A stretch of DNA of 64,000 nt from Caballeronia hypogeia (GTDB taxonomy: Bacteria; Pseudomonadota; Gammaproteobacteria; Burkholderiales; Burkholderiaceae). The position numbers were made by a program, and so were the translations under genes. Numbering within the stretch: position 1 is the first letter of the stretch; each line of letters begins with the position of its first letter. The notes beneath the pieces are model-generated. The model was given only the letters and a program-made list of their open reading frames with translations, made no database searches and was not told where the DNA came from. Below are positions 14,309 through 25,043 of this stretch, piece by piece. Location of the stretch: the NCBI RefSeq assembly GCF_001544875.2, contig NZ_FCOA02000010.1, positions 62,001-126,000 on the forward strand, read 5' to 3'.

Positions 14309-15061
14309 ATGGCAGTCACGATGCGTCAAATGCTGGAAGCCGGTGTCCACTTCGGTCACCAAACGCGCTTCTGGAACCCCAAGATGGCCCCGTACATCTT
14401 CGGTCATCGCAACAAGATTCACATCATCAACCTCGAAAAGACGCTGCCGCTCTACAACGACGCGCTGAAGTACGTGCGCCAGTTGGCTGCGAACCGCGGC
14501 ACGATTCTTTTTGTCGGCACGAAGCGCCAGTCGCGCGACACCATCGCTCAGGAAGCAGCGCGCGCCGGCATGCCTTTCGTCAACGCCCGCTGGCTCGGCG
14601 GCATGATGACCAACTTCAAGACGCTGAAGGTTTCGATCAAGCGCCTGAAGGACATGGAAGCGGCGCTGGAGTCGGGTGAAACCGAGCGCATGAGCAAGAA
14701 GGAAGCCCTTCTGTTCGAACGCGAAATGGTCAAGCTGCAAAAGTCGATCGGCGGCGTGAAGGACATGGGTGGCATTCCTGACGCGATGTTCGTCATCGAC
14801 GTCGGCTACCACAAGATCGCTGTTACCGAAGCCAAGAAGCTCGGCATTCCGGTCATCGCCGTGGTCGACACGAACCATTCGCCGGAAGGCATCGACTACG
14901 TGATCCCGGGCAACGACGACGCGTCGAAGGCCGTGGCGCTGTACGCCGAAGGCGTGGCTGACGCGATCCTCGAAGGCCGTGCGAACGCGGTGAACGACGT
15001 TGTTCAGGCCGTGCGCAACGGCGAAGGCGACGAGTTCGTCGAGGTCAACGCAGAGGCGTAA
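14309..15061 (+). CDS. rpsB: 30S ribosomal protein S2
   Basis: Small-subunit ribosomal protein, 250 residues. [31 protein letters not shown] is the canonical N-terminus, and GGMMTNFKT and [27 protein letters not shown] are S2 signatures. GGAGAA lies about 6 bp before the ATG. It is first of the rpsB-tsf pair, behind a strong extended -10 promoter and a long leader consistent with autoregulation by S2 (family knowledge). Confidence 0.98.
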   Translation: MAVTMRQMLEAGVHFGHQTRFWNPKMAPYIFGHRNKIHIINLEKTLPLYNDALKYVRQLAANRGTILFVGTKRQSRDTIAQEAARAGMPFVNARWLGGMMTNFKTLKVSIKRLKDMEAALESGETERMSKKEALLFEREMVKLQKSIGGVKDMGGIPDAMFVIDVGYHKIAVTEAKKLGIPVIAVVDTNHSPEGIDYVIPGNDDASKAVALYAEGVADAILEGRANAVNDVVQAVRNGEGDEFVEVNAEA

Positions 15062-15079
15062 TCGAGCCCTGTGGCCGAC

Positions 15080-15114
15080 AAAAAAGGGGGCTTTGCGAAA
15101 GGCCCCTTTTTTTT
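15080..15114 (+). terminator. Terminator or attenuator between rpsB and tsf
   Basis: The left arm AAAAAGGGGGCTTT pairs with AAAGGCCCCTTTTT with one internal mismatch and a 3-base loop, followed by a run of eight T. It looks like an efficient intrinsic terminator inside an otherwise conserved operon and probably partially uncouples tsf from rpsB. Confidence 0.85.
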
Positions 15115-15203
15115 AGTCAGCGCGACGTAGCAATCCCATTTTTCTGCCGTGGGCAAGCACTAAAGGCCGGCGGCACGTATCAAACAGACTCAAGGAGCGA
15201 ATG

Positions 15204-16085
15204 ATGGCGGCAATTACCGCAAGCATGGTGGCAGAACTGCGCGCGAAGACCGATGCGCCGATGATGGAATGCAAGAAGGCGCTGACGGAAGCCGACGGCG
15301 ACATGGCGCGCGCCGAAGAGCTGCTGCGCGTGAAGCTCGGCAACAAGGCGAGCAAGGCGGCATCGCGCGTGACGGCTGAAGGCATTATCACGGCGCACGT
15401 CGAAGGCGGCGTGGGCGCGCTCGTCGAACTGAACTGCGAAACCGACTTCGTCGCGAAGAACGACGACTTCCTCGCATTCGGCAAGACGATTGCTGAACTG
15501 GTTGCCAAGCAGAATCCCGCTGACGTGGCTGCGCTGTCGGCGCTGCCGCTCGAAAGCTCGACGGTCGACGCCGTGCGTCTGGCGCTGGTCGGCAAGATCG
15601 GCGAAAACCTGTCGATCCGCCGTTTCGTGCGTTTCGAGTCGGCCAACAAGGTCGCTTCGTACCTGCACGGCACGCGCATCGGCGTTCTCGTCGAGTTCAC
15701 GGGCGCCGACGAGCAAGTCGGCAAGGACGTGGCAATGCACGTCGCCGCGATGAAGCCGGTTTCGCTGTCGTCGGACGAAGTTCCGGCCGATCTGATCGCC
15801 AAGGAGCGCAGCATCGCCGAGCAGAAGGCCGCTGAGTCGGGCAAGCCGGCCGAGATCGTCGCGAAGATGGTCGACGGCTCGATCCAGAAGTACCTGAAGG
15901 AAGTCTCGCTGCTGAACCAGCCGTTCGTGAAGAACGACAAGCAGACCATCGAGCAATACCTGAAGGCTGCCAACGCATCGGTGCAAAAGTTCGCGCTGTT
16001 CGTGGTGGGCGAGGGCATCGAGAAGCGTCAGGACGACTTCGCGGCTGAAGTGGCGGCGCAAGTCGCTGCGGCCAAGCAGTCGTAA
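15204..16085 (+). CDS. tsf: Elongation factor Ts
   Basis: Guanine-nucleotide exchange factor for EF-Tu. ATG codons occur at 15201 and 15204. AAGGAG (15192-15197) is 3 bp from the first and 6 bp from the second, and the family N-terminus is [16 protein letters not shown], so I chose 15204 (293 residues). The signature [12 protein letters not shown] and the core [15 protein letters not shown] are present. It follows rpsB after a terminator-like hairpin and precedes pyrH. Confidence 0.97.
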   Translation: MAAITASMVAELRAKTDAPMMECKKALTEADGDMARAEELLRVKLGNKASKAASRVTAEGIITAHVEGGVGALVELNCETDFVAKNDDFLAFGKTIAELVAKQNPADVAALSALPLESSTVDAVRLALVGKIGENLSIRRFVRFESANKVASYLHGTRIGVLVEFTGADEQVGKDVAMHVAAMKPVSLSSDEVPADLIAKERSIAEQKAAESGKPAEIVAKMVDGSIQKYLKEVSLLNQPFVKNDKQTIEQYLKAANASVQKFALFVVGEGIEKRQDDFAAEVAAQVAAAKQS

Positions 16086-16345
16086 TCGAGTCCTAAGGTG
16101 CATTTAAGGCGCGTGTGTTCTCATGGAGCGCTCGCGCGCCGAGCCAGAAAAGTAGTACCTGCGGCGGATCGTCCCGCCGCGCGCATTCACGCGATCCGGT
16201 TCGCACCCGCAGCGGGCGCGGTAGATTGGGGGTAAACCCTGATTAACCGCGCCCGCCGCCCGATCCGGCCCGCTTGCGGTAAGCAATGTTTCACCCCTAC
16301 AGTTCTACGTTGTTGCAACCCTCCTCGGCGCGATCGGAACCTCAT

Positions 16346-17059
16346 ATGCCCACAGCCTACAAACGCGTACTCCTCAAACTCTCCGGCGAAGCCCTGATGG
16401 GCGACGATGCTTTCGGCATCAATCGCGCAACGATCGAAAGGATGGTGGCGGACGTCGCTGAAGTGGTGCGGATGGGCACGCAACTGGCCGTCGTGATCGG
16501 CGGCGGCAACATCTTCCGCGGCGTCGCGGGCGGCGCGGCCGGCATGGATCGCGCGACCGCCGACTACATGGGCATGCTCGCCACGATGATGAACGCGCTG
16601 GCGCTCCAGGATGCGATGCGCCACGCGGGCATCGAGGCGCGTGTGCAGTCGGCGCTGCGCATGGACCAGGTGGTCGAGCCGTACATTCGTCCGCGCGCGA
16701 TTCGTCAGCTCGAAGAGGGCAAGGTCGTGATCTTCGCGGCCGGCACTGGCAACCCGTTCTTTACGACGGACACGGCTGCTGCGCTGCGCGGCTCGGAAAT
16801 CGGCGCCGAAGTGGTGTTGAAAGCGACGAAGGTCGATGGCGTATACTCCGCCGACCCGAAGAAGGATCCGGACGCGACGCGCTACAGCACGATCAGCTTC
16901 GACGAAGCGATCGGCCGCAATCTGCAGGTGATGGACGCGACGGCGTTCGCGCTGTGCCGCGACCAGAAGCTGCCGATTCGCGTGTTCTCGATCACGAAGC
17001 CGGGCGCGCTCAAGCGCATCGTGCAGGGCGACGACGAGGGTACGCTCGTCCACGTGTAA
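16346..17059 (+). CDS. pyrH: UMP kinase
   Basis: Phosphorylates UMP to UDP in pyrimidine nucleotide synthesis. The frame is open upstream, but ATG 16346 ([17 protein letters not shown]) gives the standard 237-residue enzyme. Amino-acid-kinase-fold motifs are [32 protein letters not shown] and [13 protein letters not shown]. It lies 260 bp after tsf, a GC-rich gap in which I recognise no clear promoter, and 92 bp before frr. Confidence 0.97.
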   Translation: MPTAYKRVLLKLSGEALMGDDAFGINRATIERMVADVAEVVRMGTQLAVVIGGGNIFRGVAGGAAGMDRATADYMGMLATMMNALALQDAMRHAGIEARVQSALRMDQVVEPYIRPRAIRQLEEGKVVIFAAGTGNPFFTTDTAAALRGSEIGAEVVLKATKVDGVYSADPKKDPDATRYSTISFDEAIGRNLQVMDATAFALCRDQKLPIRVFSITKPGALKRIVQGDDEGTLVHV

Positions 17060-17151
17060 ACTCTCGCGATATCCGGCGCCGCGCGGCAGCGCAAAAGCCA
17101 CGCGCGGGAAGCGCCGCGTTTCGCCAGTAAAACCCAGGTTTGGAGGTTCAA

Positions 17152-17712
17152 ATGAGTGTGGCTGACATTAAAAAGGGCGTCGACCAGAAGATGCAGCGGT
17201 CGATCGAAGCGTTCAAGGCCGATCTCGCCAAGATTCGCACGGGCCGCGCCCACACGGGCCTGCTCGATCACATTCAGGTCGACTACTACGGTTCGAACGT
17301 GCCCATCTCGCAGGTTGCGAACATGACGCTCGTCGACGCGCGCACGATCGGCGTGCAGCCGTGGGAAAAGAAGATGGTTCCGGTGGTCGAGAAGGCGATC
17401 CGCGAATCGGATCTGGGCCTGAACCCGGCCACGCAGGGCGATCTGATCCGCGTGCCGATGCCCGCGCTGACCGAAGAGCGCCGCCGCGAGCTGACCAAGG
17501 TCGTCAAGAGCGAAGGCGAAACCGCCAAGGTCGCCGTGCGCAACCTGCGTCGCGACGCGAACGACGCGCTCAAGAAGCTGGTCAAGGACAAGGAAATCTC
17601 GGAAGACGACGAGCGCCGCTCGAGCGATGAAGTCCAGAAACTCACGGACAAGTTCGTGGCCGAGATCGACAAGCTCGTTCAGACCAAGGAATCGGAAATC
17701 ATGACGGTGTGA
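17152..17712 (+). CDS. frr: Ribosome recycling factor
   Basis: With EF-G, splits post-termination ribosomes. GGAGG (17142-17146) sets the start at ATG 17152 rather than the in-frame codon at 17140; 186 residues, the family length. Motifs: [27 protein letters not shown], and the basic/acidic C-terminal helix [22 protein letters not shown]. Downstream of pyrH as in most bacteria. Confidence 0.97.
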   Translation: MSVADIKKGVDQKMQRSIEAFKADLAKIRTGRAHTGLLDHIQVDYYGSNVPISQVANMTLVDARTIGVQPWEKKMVPVVEKAIRESDLGLNPATQGDLIRVPMPALTEERRRELTKVVKSEGETAKVAVRNLRRDANDALKKLVKDKEISEDDERRSSDEVQKLTDKFVAEIDKLVQTKESEIMTV

Positions 17713-17730
17713 GGCCGTAGAGACGGTTCT

Positions 17731-17763
17731 GCCGGCCTCGGGCGTTCGATCATCGAGGCCGGC
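17731..17763 (+). other. Strong hairpin between frr and uppS
   Basis: Perfect 10-bp GC-rich stem GCCGGCCTCG (17731-17740) / CGAGGCCGGC (17754-17763) with a 13-base loop. There is no T-run directly after it (TTTTT only about 15 bases later), so it is a weak terminator, attenuator or mRNA-processing element between translation and envelope genes. Confidence 0.55.
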
Positions 17764-17797
17764 TCTCACTCCCTCAGTTTTTCAAGATTCAGCGGCC

Positions 17798-18580
17798 ATG
17801 ACCTATTCCAGCTCTACCGTTACCGTGCCCGATGTCGCGGCTGTCCCGCGTCACGTCGCGATCATCATGGACGGCAATGGCCGTTGGGCGACGGAGCGGC
17901 GTCTGCCGCGCGTCGCCGGTCATACGCGCGGCGTCGACGCGGTGCGCGCCACCGTCGAAAGCTGCGCGCTGCGCGGCGTCGAGTTCGTGACGCTTTTCGC
18001 GTTCAGCTCGGAAAACTGGCGCCGTCCGACCGAAGAAGTCTCCTTCCTGATGCGTCTGTTCGTGACCGCGCTGGAGCGCGAGATCGGCAAGCTGCACGCC
18101 AACGGCATTCGCCTGCGCGTCGTCGGCGACATCTCGCAATTCGACGACCGCATCCGCGCGCTGATCCAGCGCGCCGAAACCAAGACCGCACGCAATACGC
18201 GCCTCACGCTGACCATTGCCGCCAACTACGGCGGACGCTGGGACATCATGCAGGCGACCAAGAAGCTCATCGCGCAATCGCTCGAAACCGGCGTGCCGGC
18301 CCGTGTGGACGACGAATCGTTCGCCGAACATCTGGCGATGGCCTACGCGCCGGAGCCGGATCTGTTCATCCGCACCGGCGGCGAGCAGCGCATCAGCAAC
18401 TTCCTGTTGTGGCAGCTCGCGTACACCGAGCTCTATTTCACCGACACCTACTGGCCGGATTTCGACGCCGCCGCGCTCGATCGCGCGATCTCGTCGTACG
18501 GCGGGCGCGAACGCCGCTTCGGGCGCACCAGCGCGCAACTCGCTTCCCAATCGCAGAAGGCCGACACCCTTTCATGCTAA
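17798..18580 (+). CDS. uppS: Undecaprenyl diphosphate synthase
   Basis: Condenses isopentenyl units onto farnesyl diphosphate to make the C55 lipid carrier for cell-wall synthesis. 260 residues; the cis-prenyltransferase motif [13 protein letters not shown] carries catalytic Asp25. [23 protein letters not shown] and [19 protein letters not shown] are family signatures. The stop overlaps the cdsA start by 7 bp, indicating translational coupling. Confidence 0.97.
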   Translation: MTYSSSTVTVPDVAAVPRHVAIIMDGNGRWATERRLPRVAGHTRGVDAVRATVESCALRGVEFVTLFAFSSENWRRPTEEVSFLMRLFVTALEREIGKLHANGIRLRVVGDISQFDDRIRALIQRAETKTARNTRLTLTIAANYGGRWDIMQATKKLIAQSLETGVPARVDDESFAEHLAMAYAPEPDLFIRTGGEQRISNFLLWQLAYTELYFTDTYWPDFDAAALDRAISSYGGRERRFGRTSAQLASQSQKADTLSC

Positions 18581-19386
18581 GAACCCGTGTCATCACGGCA
18601 ATCGTTCTGCTGGCGGTTCTCGTGCCGGTCACGCTGTTCGCGCCGATCGGCGCGTTTGCGGCGCTCATCGGCTTCGTCGTCGTGTTCGCGGCCTGGGAAT
18701 GGGGGCGGCTGCTCAAGCTGAACGGGGCGGGGCCGGTGGCCTATGCGCTGGTCGCGGGGCTCGCGCTGATCTTCAGCGCCTGGCTCGGCGTCGCTTCGAA
18801 GCCGCTGTATCAGATGGCCGGGATTTTCTGGGTGCTCGCGGGTCCTTATACGCTCGTGCGCAAGCCGAAGCTCGCCGGCGGTGCATGGCGGGCGTTCCTG
18901 CTGTTCGCGGGAATCGTCGTTTTCATCGCCTGCTGGCACGCGGTCGTCGACGCGCGCACGCATGGCGTGGCGTTCGTGCTATCGCTTCTGCTAGTAGTCT
19001 GGCTGGCTGATATAGGCGCATACTTCGCCGGAAAAGCGCTCGGCCGCCACAAACTCGCCCCGTCGATCAGCCCGGGCAAGACTTGGGAAGGCGCCATCGG
19101 CGGGTGGCTGGCCGTCATTGCGATCGGCGCGATCGCCGCCGCCACCCGCTTTTATGCGCCGACTGTATTCACGGCCTTCGTCGAAAAACTCGGCTGGGAC
19201 CGCTCGTTCGTCGCGCTGTCCGTGCTGGTCGCGTTCAGCGTGATCGGCGATCTGTTCGAGTCGCTCCTGAAGCGTCAGGCCGGCGTCAAGGACTCCAGCG
19301 GCCTCCTGCCTGGCCACGGCGGCGTGCTGGACCGCATCGACGCCTTGTTGCCTGTATTGCCGATCGCATTGCTGATGCTCGGCTGA
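18574..19386 (+). CDS. cdsA: Phosphatidate cytidylyltransferase
   Basis: Makes CDP-diacylglycerol from CTP and phosphatidate for phospholipid synthesis. ATG 18574 lies inside the end of uppS; the longer frame upstream of it is only a shadow of uppS. 270 residues with multiple transmembrane segments and the C-terminal signature [20 protein letters not shown], which contains the metal-binding Asp residues. It lies between uppS and dxr in the conserved order. Confidence 0.95.
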   Translation: MLRTRVITAIVLLAVLVPVTLFAPIGAFAALIGFVVVFAAWEWGRLLKLNGAGPVAYALVAGLALIFSAWLGVASKPLYQMAGIFWVLAGPYTLVRKPKLAGGAWRAFLLFAGIVVFIACWHAVVDARTHGVAFVLSLLLVVWLADIGAYFAGKALGRHKLAPSISPGKTWEGAIGGWLAVIAIGAIAAATRFYAPTVFTAFVEKLGWDRSFVALSVLVAFSVIGDLFESLLKRQAGVKDSSGLLPGHGGVLDRIDALLPVLPIALLMLG

Positions 19387-19404
19387 TCGGCTAGAGAAGA
19401 ATTT

Positions 19405-20622
19405 ATGCAAAAACGTCTCACATTGCTCGGCTCCACGGGCTCGATCGGCGACAGCACGCTCGACGTCGTGGCGCGGCACCCGGACCTGTTCTCGGTCTAT
19501 GCGCTCAGCGCGCATCGCAACGGCGACAAGCTCGTCGCCCAATGTCTGAAATTCCAGCCGGAAGTGGCGGTCGTAGGCGACGCCGAAACCGCCGCGCGCG
19601 TCTCCACGGCGCTGCGCGCGGAAGGCTGCAAGACCGAAGTGATGCACGGGCCGGACGCGCTGGTCGAAGTGGCGCGCGCCTCGCAGTGCGACACGGTCGT
19701 GGCGGCCATCGTCGGTGCGGCGGGCCTTGCGCCCACGCTCGCCGCTGCCCGCGCCGGCAAGCGCATCCTGCTCGCGAACAAGGAAGCGCTGGTCATGTCC
19801 GGCCAGATCTTCATGGACGCGGTGCACGACAACGGCGCGATCCTGCTGCCGGTCGACAGCGAGCACAACGCCGTGTTCCAGTGCCTGCCGCCCTGCGCGG
19901 ACAAGGAAGCCAAGCTGCACGGCGGCGTCTCCAAGATCATTCTGACGGCGTCGGGCGGCCCGTTCCGCACGCGCGAGCCCGCGACGCTCGTGAACGTGAC
20001 GCCCGAAGAAGCCGTCAAGCATCCGAACTGGGCGATGGGCCGCAAGATTTCCGTCGATTCCGCCACGATGATGAACAAGGGCCTCGAAGTCATCGAGGCG
20101 CACTGGCTCTTCGATCTGCCGGGTTCGCGCATCGAGGTGCTGATCCATCCGCAGAGCGTGATCCATTCGATGGTTTCCTACGCCGACGGCTCGGTGCTCG
20201 CGCAGCTCGGCAACCCCGACATGCGCACGCCTATCGCGCACGCGCTGGCGTATCCTGATCGTGTCGATTCGGGCGTCGCACCGCTCGATCTCGCGCAGAT
20301 CGCCCAGCTCACCTTCGAGAAGCCCGATTTCGCGCGCTTTCCGTGTCTCGCGCTGGCCATTCAGGCGCTGGAAGCGGGTGGCATCGCGAGCGCTGCGCTC
20401 AACGCGGCGAACGAAATCGCCGTGGAAGCGTTCCTCGAACGGCGCATCGGCTTCATGGCGATCGGCGGTGTGGTGGAGCGCGTGCTGAACGCGTTGCCGA
20501 ACACGAGCGCCAACGCGCTCGACGACGTCCTCGCCGCCGATGCGAACGCGCGCCGTCTCGCCTCCCGTTTCGTCGCAGAGCTCACCGCGAGCGCGCCAGG
20601 CGCCGAACCCATCGCCCATTGA
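19405..20622 (+). CDS. dxr: 1-deoxy-D-xylulose 5-phosphate reductoisomerase
   Basis: Second step of the MEP isoprenoid pathway, converting DXP to MEP with NADPH. 405 residues; the N-terminal NADPH site is [12 protein letters not shown], and the catalytic region has [16 protein letters not shown] and [23 protein letters not shown]. It follows cdsA by 18 bp and precedes rseP by 7 bp. Confidence 0.97.
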   Translation: MQKRLTLLGSTGSIGDSTLDVVARHPDLFSVYALSAHRNGDKLVAQCLKFQPEVAVVGDAETAARVSTALRAEGCKTEVMHGPDALVEVARASQCDTVVAAIVGAAGLAPTLAAARAGKRILLANKEALVMSGQIFMDAVHDNGAILLPVDSEHNAVFQCLPPCADKEAKLHGGVSKIILTASGGPFRTREPATLVNVTPEEAVKHPNWAMGRKISVDSATMMNKGLEVIEAHWLFDLPGSRIEVLIHPQSVIHSMVSYADGSVLAQLGNPDMRTPIAHALAYPDRVDSGVAPLDLAQIAQLTFEKPDFARFPCLALAIQALEAGGIASAALNAANEIAVEAFLERRIGFMAIGGVVERVLNALPNTSANALDDVLAADANARRLASRFVAELTASAPGAEPIAH

Positions 20623-20629
20623 GGCCGTC

Positions 20630-22024
20630 ATGAACTTCCTGACCGAAATTGTCGCCTTCGTCGTTGCGATTGGCGTGCTCGTCGTCGTCCACGAATTCGG
20701 TCACTACAGTGTCGCGCGGCTGTGTGGCGTGAAAGTGCTGCGCTTCTCGGTCGGATTCGGCAAGCCGCTCGTGCAGTGGGTCAGCAAGAAGACGGGCGTC
20801 GAATGGACGATCGCCGCGCTGCCGCTCGGCGGCTACGTGAAGATGCTCGACGAGCGCGAAATCGATCCCGACAGCGGCATGAAGATTCCCGCCGAGGACT
20901 TGCCGCGCGCCTTCAACCGGCAGAGCGTGGGCAAGCGCATCGCGATCGTCGCGGCGGGGCCCGTCGCCAATTTCCTGCTCGCGATCCTGCTGTTTTCCGC
21001 GGTGTTCGCGAGCGGCGTCACCGAGCCCGCGGCCATCGTGTCGCAGCCGGCGGCGGACACCGCGGCCGCGCACGCGGGCTTCGAGGGAGGCGAAAAAATC
21101 CTGTCGATGCGCGACGCCGCAGGCGGCGACGCCCACGCGATCCGCTCGTGGTCCGATCTGCGCTGGAAGTTGCTCGACGCGTCGTTCGATCATCGGCGCA
21201 TCGTGCTGACGGCGCAGACGCACGACGGCAAGTTCGATTTTCCGGTGAGCGTCGCCGGCATCACCGATGCGGACGCGGATCAGGACTTCATGGACAAGCT
21301 CGGCTTCACGCCGGGCGGCGGCACACTCTCGGTGGCCGGCGTCGAGCAGGGCAGCGCCGCACAGAAAAGCGGCCTGAAGGCGGGCGACACGCTGCGCGCG
21401 ATCGACGGCCGTCCCGTCGACAACGCGACCAGTTTCATCGACTACGTGAAGGCGCATGGCGGCAAGCCCGTGACGCTCGTGATCGAACGCCGGAATGGCG
21501 AGCAGAGCACGCAGCAATCGGTGCGGATCGTACCCGAGCTCAAGCGCGATGCGAGCACCGGACACGACGTCGGCCGCATCGGCGCGGCGCTCGCGAATCA
21601 GTTGCCGATGGTGGATGTGCGCTACGGTCCGATCGAAAGCCTGCGCCTCGGCGTGAACCGCACGTGGGACATCAGCATGTACTCGCTGCGCATGTTCGGG
21701 CGGATGATCACGGGCGAGGCCTCGCTCAAGAATTTGTCGGGACCGGTCACCATTGCCGACTATGCGGGCAAGAGCGCGAGACTCGGTTTGACGGCCTTCG
21801 TCTCGTTCCTCGCGCTCGTCAGCATCAGTCTCGGTGTGTTGAACTTGTTACCGATTCCGGTTTTGGACGGTGGGCATCTGTTATATTATTTGGTTGAGGC
21901 TGTCACCGGCAAGGCTGTATCCGACCGCTGGCAGCTGGTTCTGCAAAGGGCGGGCCTGGTTTGCATCGTCGCGCTTTCGATGATCGCACTGTTCAACGAC
22001 CTCGCTCGCCTGATTCGTTTCTGA
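20630..22024 (+). CDS. rseP: Regulator of sigma E protease RseP (site-2 protease)
   Basis: Inner-membrane zinc metalloprotease that cleaves the anti-sigma factor RseA and remnant signal peptides. The start at 20630 (MNFLTEIVAFVVAIGVL) gives 464 residues. The zinc site is HEFGH in the first membrane segment and LDGGH near the C-terminus. A PDZ domain (GVEQGSAAQKSGLKAGDTLRAI) lies in between. It is immediately upstream of bamA, whose misassembly RseP signalling reports on. Confidence 0.96.
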   Translation: MNFLTEIVAFVVAIGVLVVVHEFGHYSVARLCGVKVLRFSVGFGKPLVQWVSKKTGVEWTIAALPLGGYVKMLDEREIDPDSGMKIPAEDLPRAFNRQSVGKRIAIVAAGPVANFLLAILLFSAVFASGVTEPAAIVSQPAADTAAAHAGFEGGEKILSMRDAAGGDAHAIRSWSDLRWKLLDASFDHRRIVLTAQTHDGKFDFPVSVAGITDADADQDFMDKLGFTPGGGTLSVAGVEQGSAAQKSGLKAGDTLRAIDGRPVDNATSFIDYVKAHGGKPVTLVIERRNGEQSTQQSVRIVPELKRDASTGHDVGRIGAALANQLPMVDVRYGPIESLRLGVNRTWDISMYSLRMFGRMITGEASLKNLSGPVTIADYAGKSARLGLTAFVSFLALVSISLGVLNLLPIPVLDGGHLLYYLVEAVTGKAVSDRWQLVLQRAGLVCIVALSMIALFNDLARLIRF

Positions 22025-22101
22025 TCCATTTTGACAATTTCTGGCGGCGTCCTTTGTGCGACCGCCGGAACGAATGCAGCTTTAAATACTGGGGAAGCAC
22101 G

Positions 22102-24414
22102 TTGTTCAAACCTCATCGCTTTGTTCCTAAGACGGCAGTGGCCGCGGCTTTGGCCGCGACGGGTATGGCGGCGCACGCCACCACGCCGTTCGTCGTGCAG
22201 GATATTCGGATCGACGGTCTCCAACGGATCGAACCTGGCTCCGTATTCGCTTATCTGCCGATCAAACAAGGCGATACCTTCACCGACGACAAGGCCTCCG
22301 AAGCGATCCGCGCGCTCTACGCGACGGGCTTCTTCAACGACGTCCAGATCGCCACAGAAGGAAACGTGGTCGTCGTGCAGGTGCAGGAGCGTCCGGCCAT
22401 TTCCGCCATCGACTTCGCGGGACTGCACGAGTTCGACAAGGAAAACCTGACCAAGGCACTGCGCTCGATCGGTCTGTCGCAAGGCCGTTCCTACGACAAG
22501 GCGCTGGTCGACAAGGCCGAGCAGGAGCTCAAGCGCCAGTACCTCACGCGCGGTTACTACGCGGCGGAAGTCACGACTACGGTGACGCCGGTGGACCGTA
22601 ACCGTGTCGCCATTCTGTTCTCGGTGGCTGAAGGCCCGAGCGCGAAGATCCGCCAGATCAATTTCGTGGGCAACAAGGCGTTCAGTTCGAGCACGCTGCT
22701 GGGTGAAATGCAGCTGTCCACGCCGAACTGGTTCTCGTGGTACACGAAGAGCGACCTCTACGCGAAGGAAAAGCTCACGGGCGACCTCGAAAACGTGCGC
22801 TCGTATTACCTGAACCGCGGCTACCTCGAGTTCAGCATCGACTCCACGCAGGTGTCGATCTCGCCGGACAAGAAGGACATGTATCTGACGATCGCCGTGC
22901 ACGAAGGCGAGCCGTACAAGATCAGCAGCATCAATCTGTCGGGCAATCTGCTCGACCGCGAAGCAGAACTCAACAAGCTCATCAAGATCAAACCGGGCGA
23001 GCGTTTCTCGGCCGAGAAGCTGCAGGCGACCACCAAGTCGATCGTCGACAAGCTCGGCGAATACGGTTACGCATTCGCTCAGGTCAACGCGCAGCCCCAG
23101 ATCGACCAGGCGAATCACACCGTGGCGCTCACGCTGCAGGTCGACCCGAGCCGCCGCGTGTACGTGCGGCGCGTGAACATTGTCGGCAATACGCGCACGC
23201 GTGACGAAGTGGTGCGTCGTGAAATGCGTCAGCTCGAAAGCTCGTGGTTCGACTCGAGCCGCCTTGCGCTGTCGAAGGACCGTATCAACCGTCTCGGCTA
23301 CTTCACCGATGTCGACGTCACGACGATTCCCGTGGAAGGCACGAGCGACCAGGTCGACGTGGACGTGAAGGTCGCGGAAAAGCCCACCGGCGCGATCACA
23401 CTGGGCGCAGGCTTCTCGTCGACGGACAAGGTGGTGCTCTCGGCGGGCGTGTCGCAGGACAACGTGTTCGGTTCCGGCACGAGTCTTTCGGTCAACGTGA
23501 ACACCGCGAAAACGTACCGCACGCTGACCGTGACGCAGGTCGATCCGTATTTCACGATCGACGGCATCAAGCGCATCACCGACGCGTACTACCGCACGTA
23601 TCAGCCGCTGTACTACTCGACCGATTCGAGCTTCAAGATCATCACGATGGGTGCGGACACCAAGTTCGGCATCCCGTTCTCCGAGCAGGACACCGTGTTC
23701 TTCGGCGTAGGCGCCGAGCAGAACACGATGGATACCGACTCGAACACGCCGCAGTCGTACATCAACTACGTGAACGAGTTCGGCCGCGTGGTGAATAACT
23801 ACCCGCTGACGGTCGGCTGGTCGCGCGATAATCGCGACAGCGCGCTGGTGCCGAGCCGCGGTTATTACATGCAGACGAACGCCGAATACGGCACGCCGCT
23901 CGGCAATACCACGTACGCGAAGTTCGACGCGCAGTTCCAGTACTACTACTCGTTCGCGCGTGGTTTCGTGCTCGGCTTCAATGTGCAGGGCGGCTACGGC
24001 AAGGGCTTGCAAGGCCAGACGTACCCGATCTTCAAGAACTACTACGCGGGTGGTATCGGTTCGGTGCGTGGCTACTCGCCGAGCTCGCTGGGTCCGCGCG
24101 ACGCGAAGACGAACGACCCGATCGGCGGCTCGCGCATGGCCGTGGGTAACATCGAACTGACGTTCCCGCTGCCGGGCACGGGTTATGACCGCACGCTGCG
24201 CGTTTTCACCTTCCTCGACGCCGGTAACGTCTGGGGCGATCCGAACCAGGGCGGCACGACGTCCGGCGCGAACGGTCTGCGTTACGGCTACGGTGTGGGT
24301 CTCGCGTGGATCTCGCCGATCGGCCCGCTCAAGCTGAGCCTGGGTTTCCCGCTGCAGAAACACGAAGGCGATCAGTACCAGAAGTTCCAGTTCCAGATCG
24401 GTACGGCTTTCTAA
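22102..24414 (+). CDS. bamA: Outer membrane protein assembly factor BamA
   Basis: Central component of the BAM complex that inserts beta-barrel proteins into the outer membrane. I chose the TTG at 22102 (LFKPHRFVPKT), which has GGGGAAG 5 bp upstream and begins a signal peptide ending near AHATTP; there is no suitable ATG. 770 residues: five POTRA repeats in about 25-425 and a C-terminal 16-stranded barrel, with the loop-6 VRGY motif (GSVRGYSPSSLGPRD) and a terminal Phe (QFQIGTAF). It lies between rseP and skp. Confidence 0.96.
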   Translation: MFKPHRFVPKTAVAAALAATGMAAHATTPFVVQDIRIDGLQRIEPGSVFAYLPIKQGDTFTDDKASEAIRALYATGFFNDVQIATEGNVVVVQVQERPAISAIDFAGLHEFDKENLTKALRSIGLSQGRSYDKALVDKAEQELKRQYLTRGYYAAEVTTTVTPVDRNRVAILFSVAEGPSAKIRQINFVGNKAFSSSTLLGEMQLSTPNWFSWYTKSDLYAKEKLTGDLENVRSYYLNRGYLEFSIDSTQVSISPDKKDMYLTIAVHEGEPYKISSINLSGNLLDREAELNKLIKIKPGERFSAEKLQATTKSIVDKLGEYGYAFAQVNAQPQIDQANHTVALTLQVDPSRRVYVRRVNIVGNTRTRDEVVRREMRQLESSWFDSSRLALSKDRINRLGYFTDVDVTTIPVEGTSDQVDVDVKVAEKPTGAITLGAGFSSTDKVVLSAGVSQDNVFGSGTSLSVNVNTAKTYRTLTVTQVDPYFTIDGIKRITDAYYRTYQPLYYSTDSSFKIITMGADTKFGIPFSEQDTVFFGVGAEQNTMDTDSNTPQSYINYVNEFGRVVNNYPLTVGWSRDNRDSALVPSRGYYMQTNAEYGTPLGNTTYAKFDAQFQYYYSFARGFVLGFNVQGGYGKGLQGQTYPIFKNYYAGGIGSVRGYSPSSLGPRDAKTNDPIGGSRMAVGNIELTFPLPGTGYDRTLRVFTFLDAGNVWGDPNQGGTTSGANGLRYGYGVGLAWISPIGPLKLSLGFPLQKHEGDQYQKFQFQIGTAF

Positions 24415-24469
24415 GCCGCGCTCCGATGAACTCGAACTTCATTCAATCAGACGTAACGTGAGGAACACT

Positions 24470-25027
24470 TTGGGAACCGGTAAGCATTCGAAACATATGG
24501 CGCTGGCGCTTGCGTTGTCGATGGTTCTCGGCCTGGGCACGGCGGTGTCCGCCAGCGCCCAGGAAGCGCGCATCGCTGCGGTCAATTCCGACCGCATCCT
24601 GCGCGAATCGGCGGCGGCGAAGGCTGCGCAGCTGAAGCTCGAGCAGGAATTTTCCAAGCGCGACAAGGCACTGCAGGACATGGCGCAGCGCCTCAAGTCG
24701 CTCTCCGACAACATCGACAAGAACGGCGCCACGATATCGCCGGCCGACCGCGCGGCGCGTCAGCGCGATCTCGCGCAGCTCGACGCGGACTTTCAGCGCA
24801 AGCAGCGCGAATTCCGCGAAGACCTGAACCAGCGCCGCAACGAGGAACTCGCGGCGGTGCTGGACCGGGCGAACAAGGTGATCAAGCAGATCGCGGAGCA
24901 GCAGCACTATGACCTGATCGTTCAGGAAGCGGTGTACGTGAGCCCGCGGATCGACATCACGGATCAGGTGCTGAAGGCGCTGGCGGCCAGTTCCGGCGGC
25001 GCGGCCAGCGGCTCGAGCGCGAACTGA
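24470..25027 (+). CDS. skp: Periplasmic chaperone Skp/OmpH
   Basis: Trimeric periplasmic holdase that carries unfolded outer-membrane proteins to BamA. Signal peptide [22 protein letters not shown], then a short core ([13 protein letters not shown]) and long charged coiled-coil arms typical of the jellyfish-shaped family. The start is uncertain: TTG 24470 has AGGA 5 bp upstream, GTG 24458 is also in frame, and ATG 24497 would give a minimal signal peptide. From 24470 it has 185 residues. bamA precedes and lpxD follows (16 bp). Confidence 0.93.
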   Translation: MGTGKHSKHMALALALSMVLGLGTAVSASAQEARIAAVNSDRILRESAAAKAAQLKLEQEFSKRDKALQDMAQRLKSLSDNIDKNGATISPADRAARQRDLAQLDADFQRKQREFREDLNQRRNEELAAVLDRANKVIKQIAEQQHYDLIVQEAVYVSPRIDITDQVLKALAASSGGAASGSSAN

Positions 25028-25043
25028 CGAGGACCGAGACGAG

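Noticed and set aside
21886..24363. 825-residue minus-strand ORF opposite bamA
   Set aside because: His/Arg/Asp-rich shadow of a high-GC gene with no family motif. bamA on the other strand is fully supported by POTRA and barrel features.
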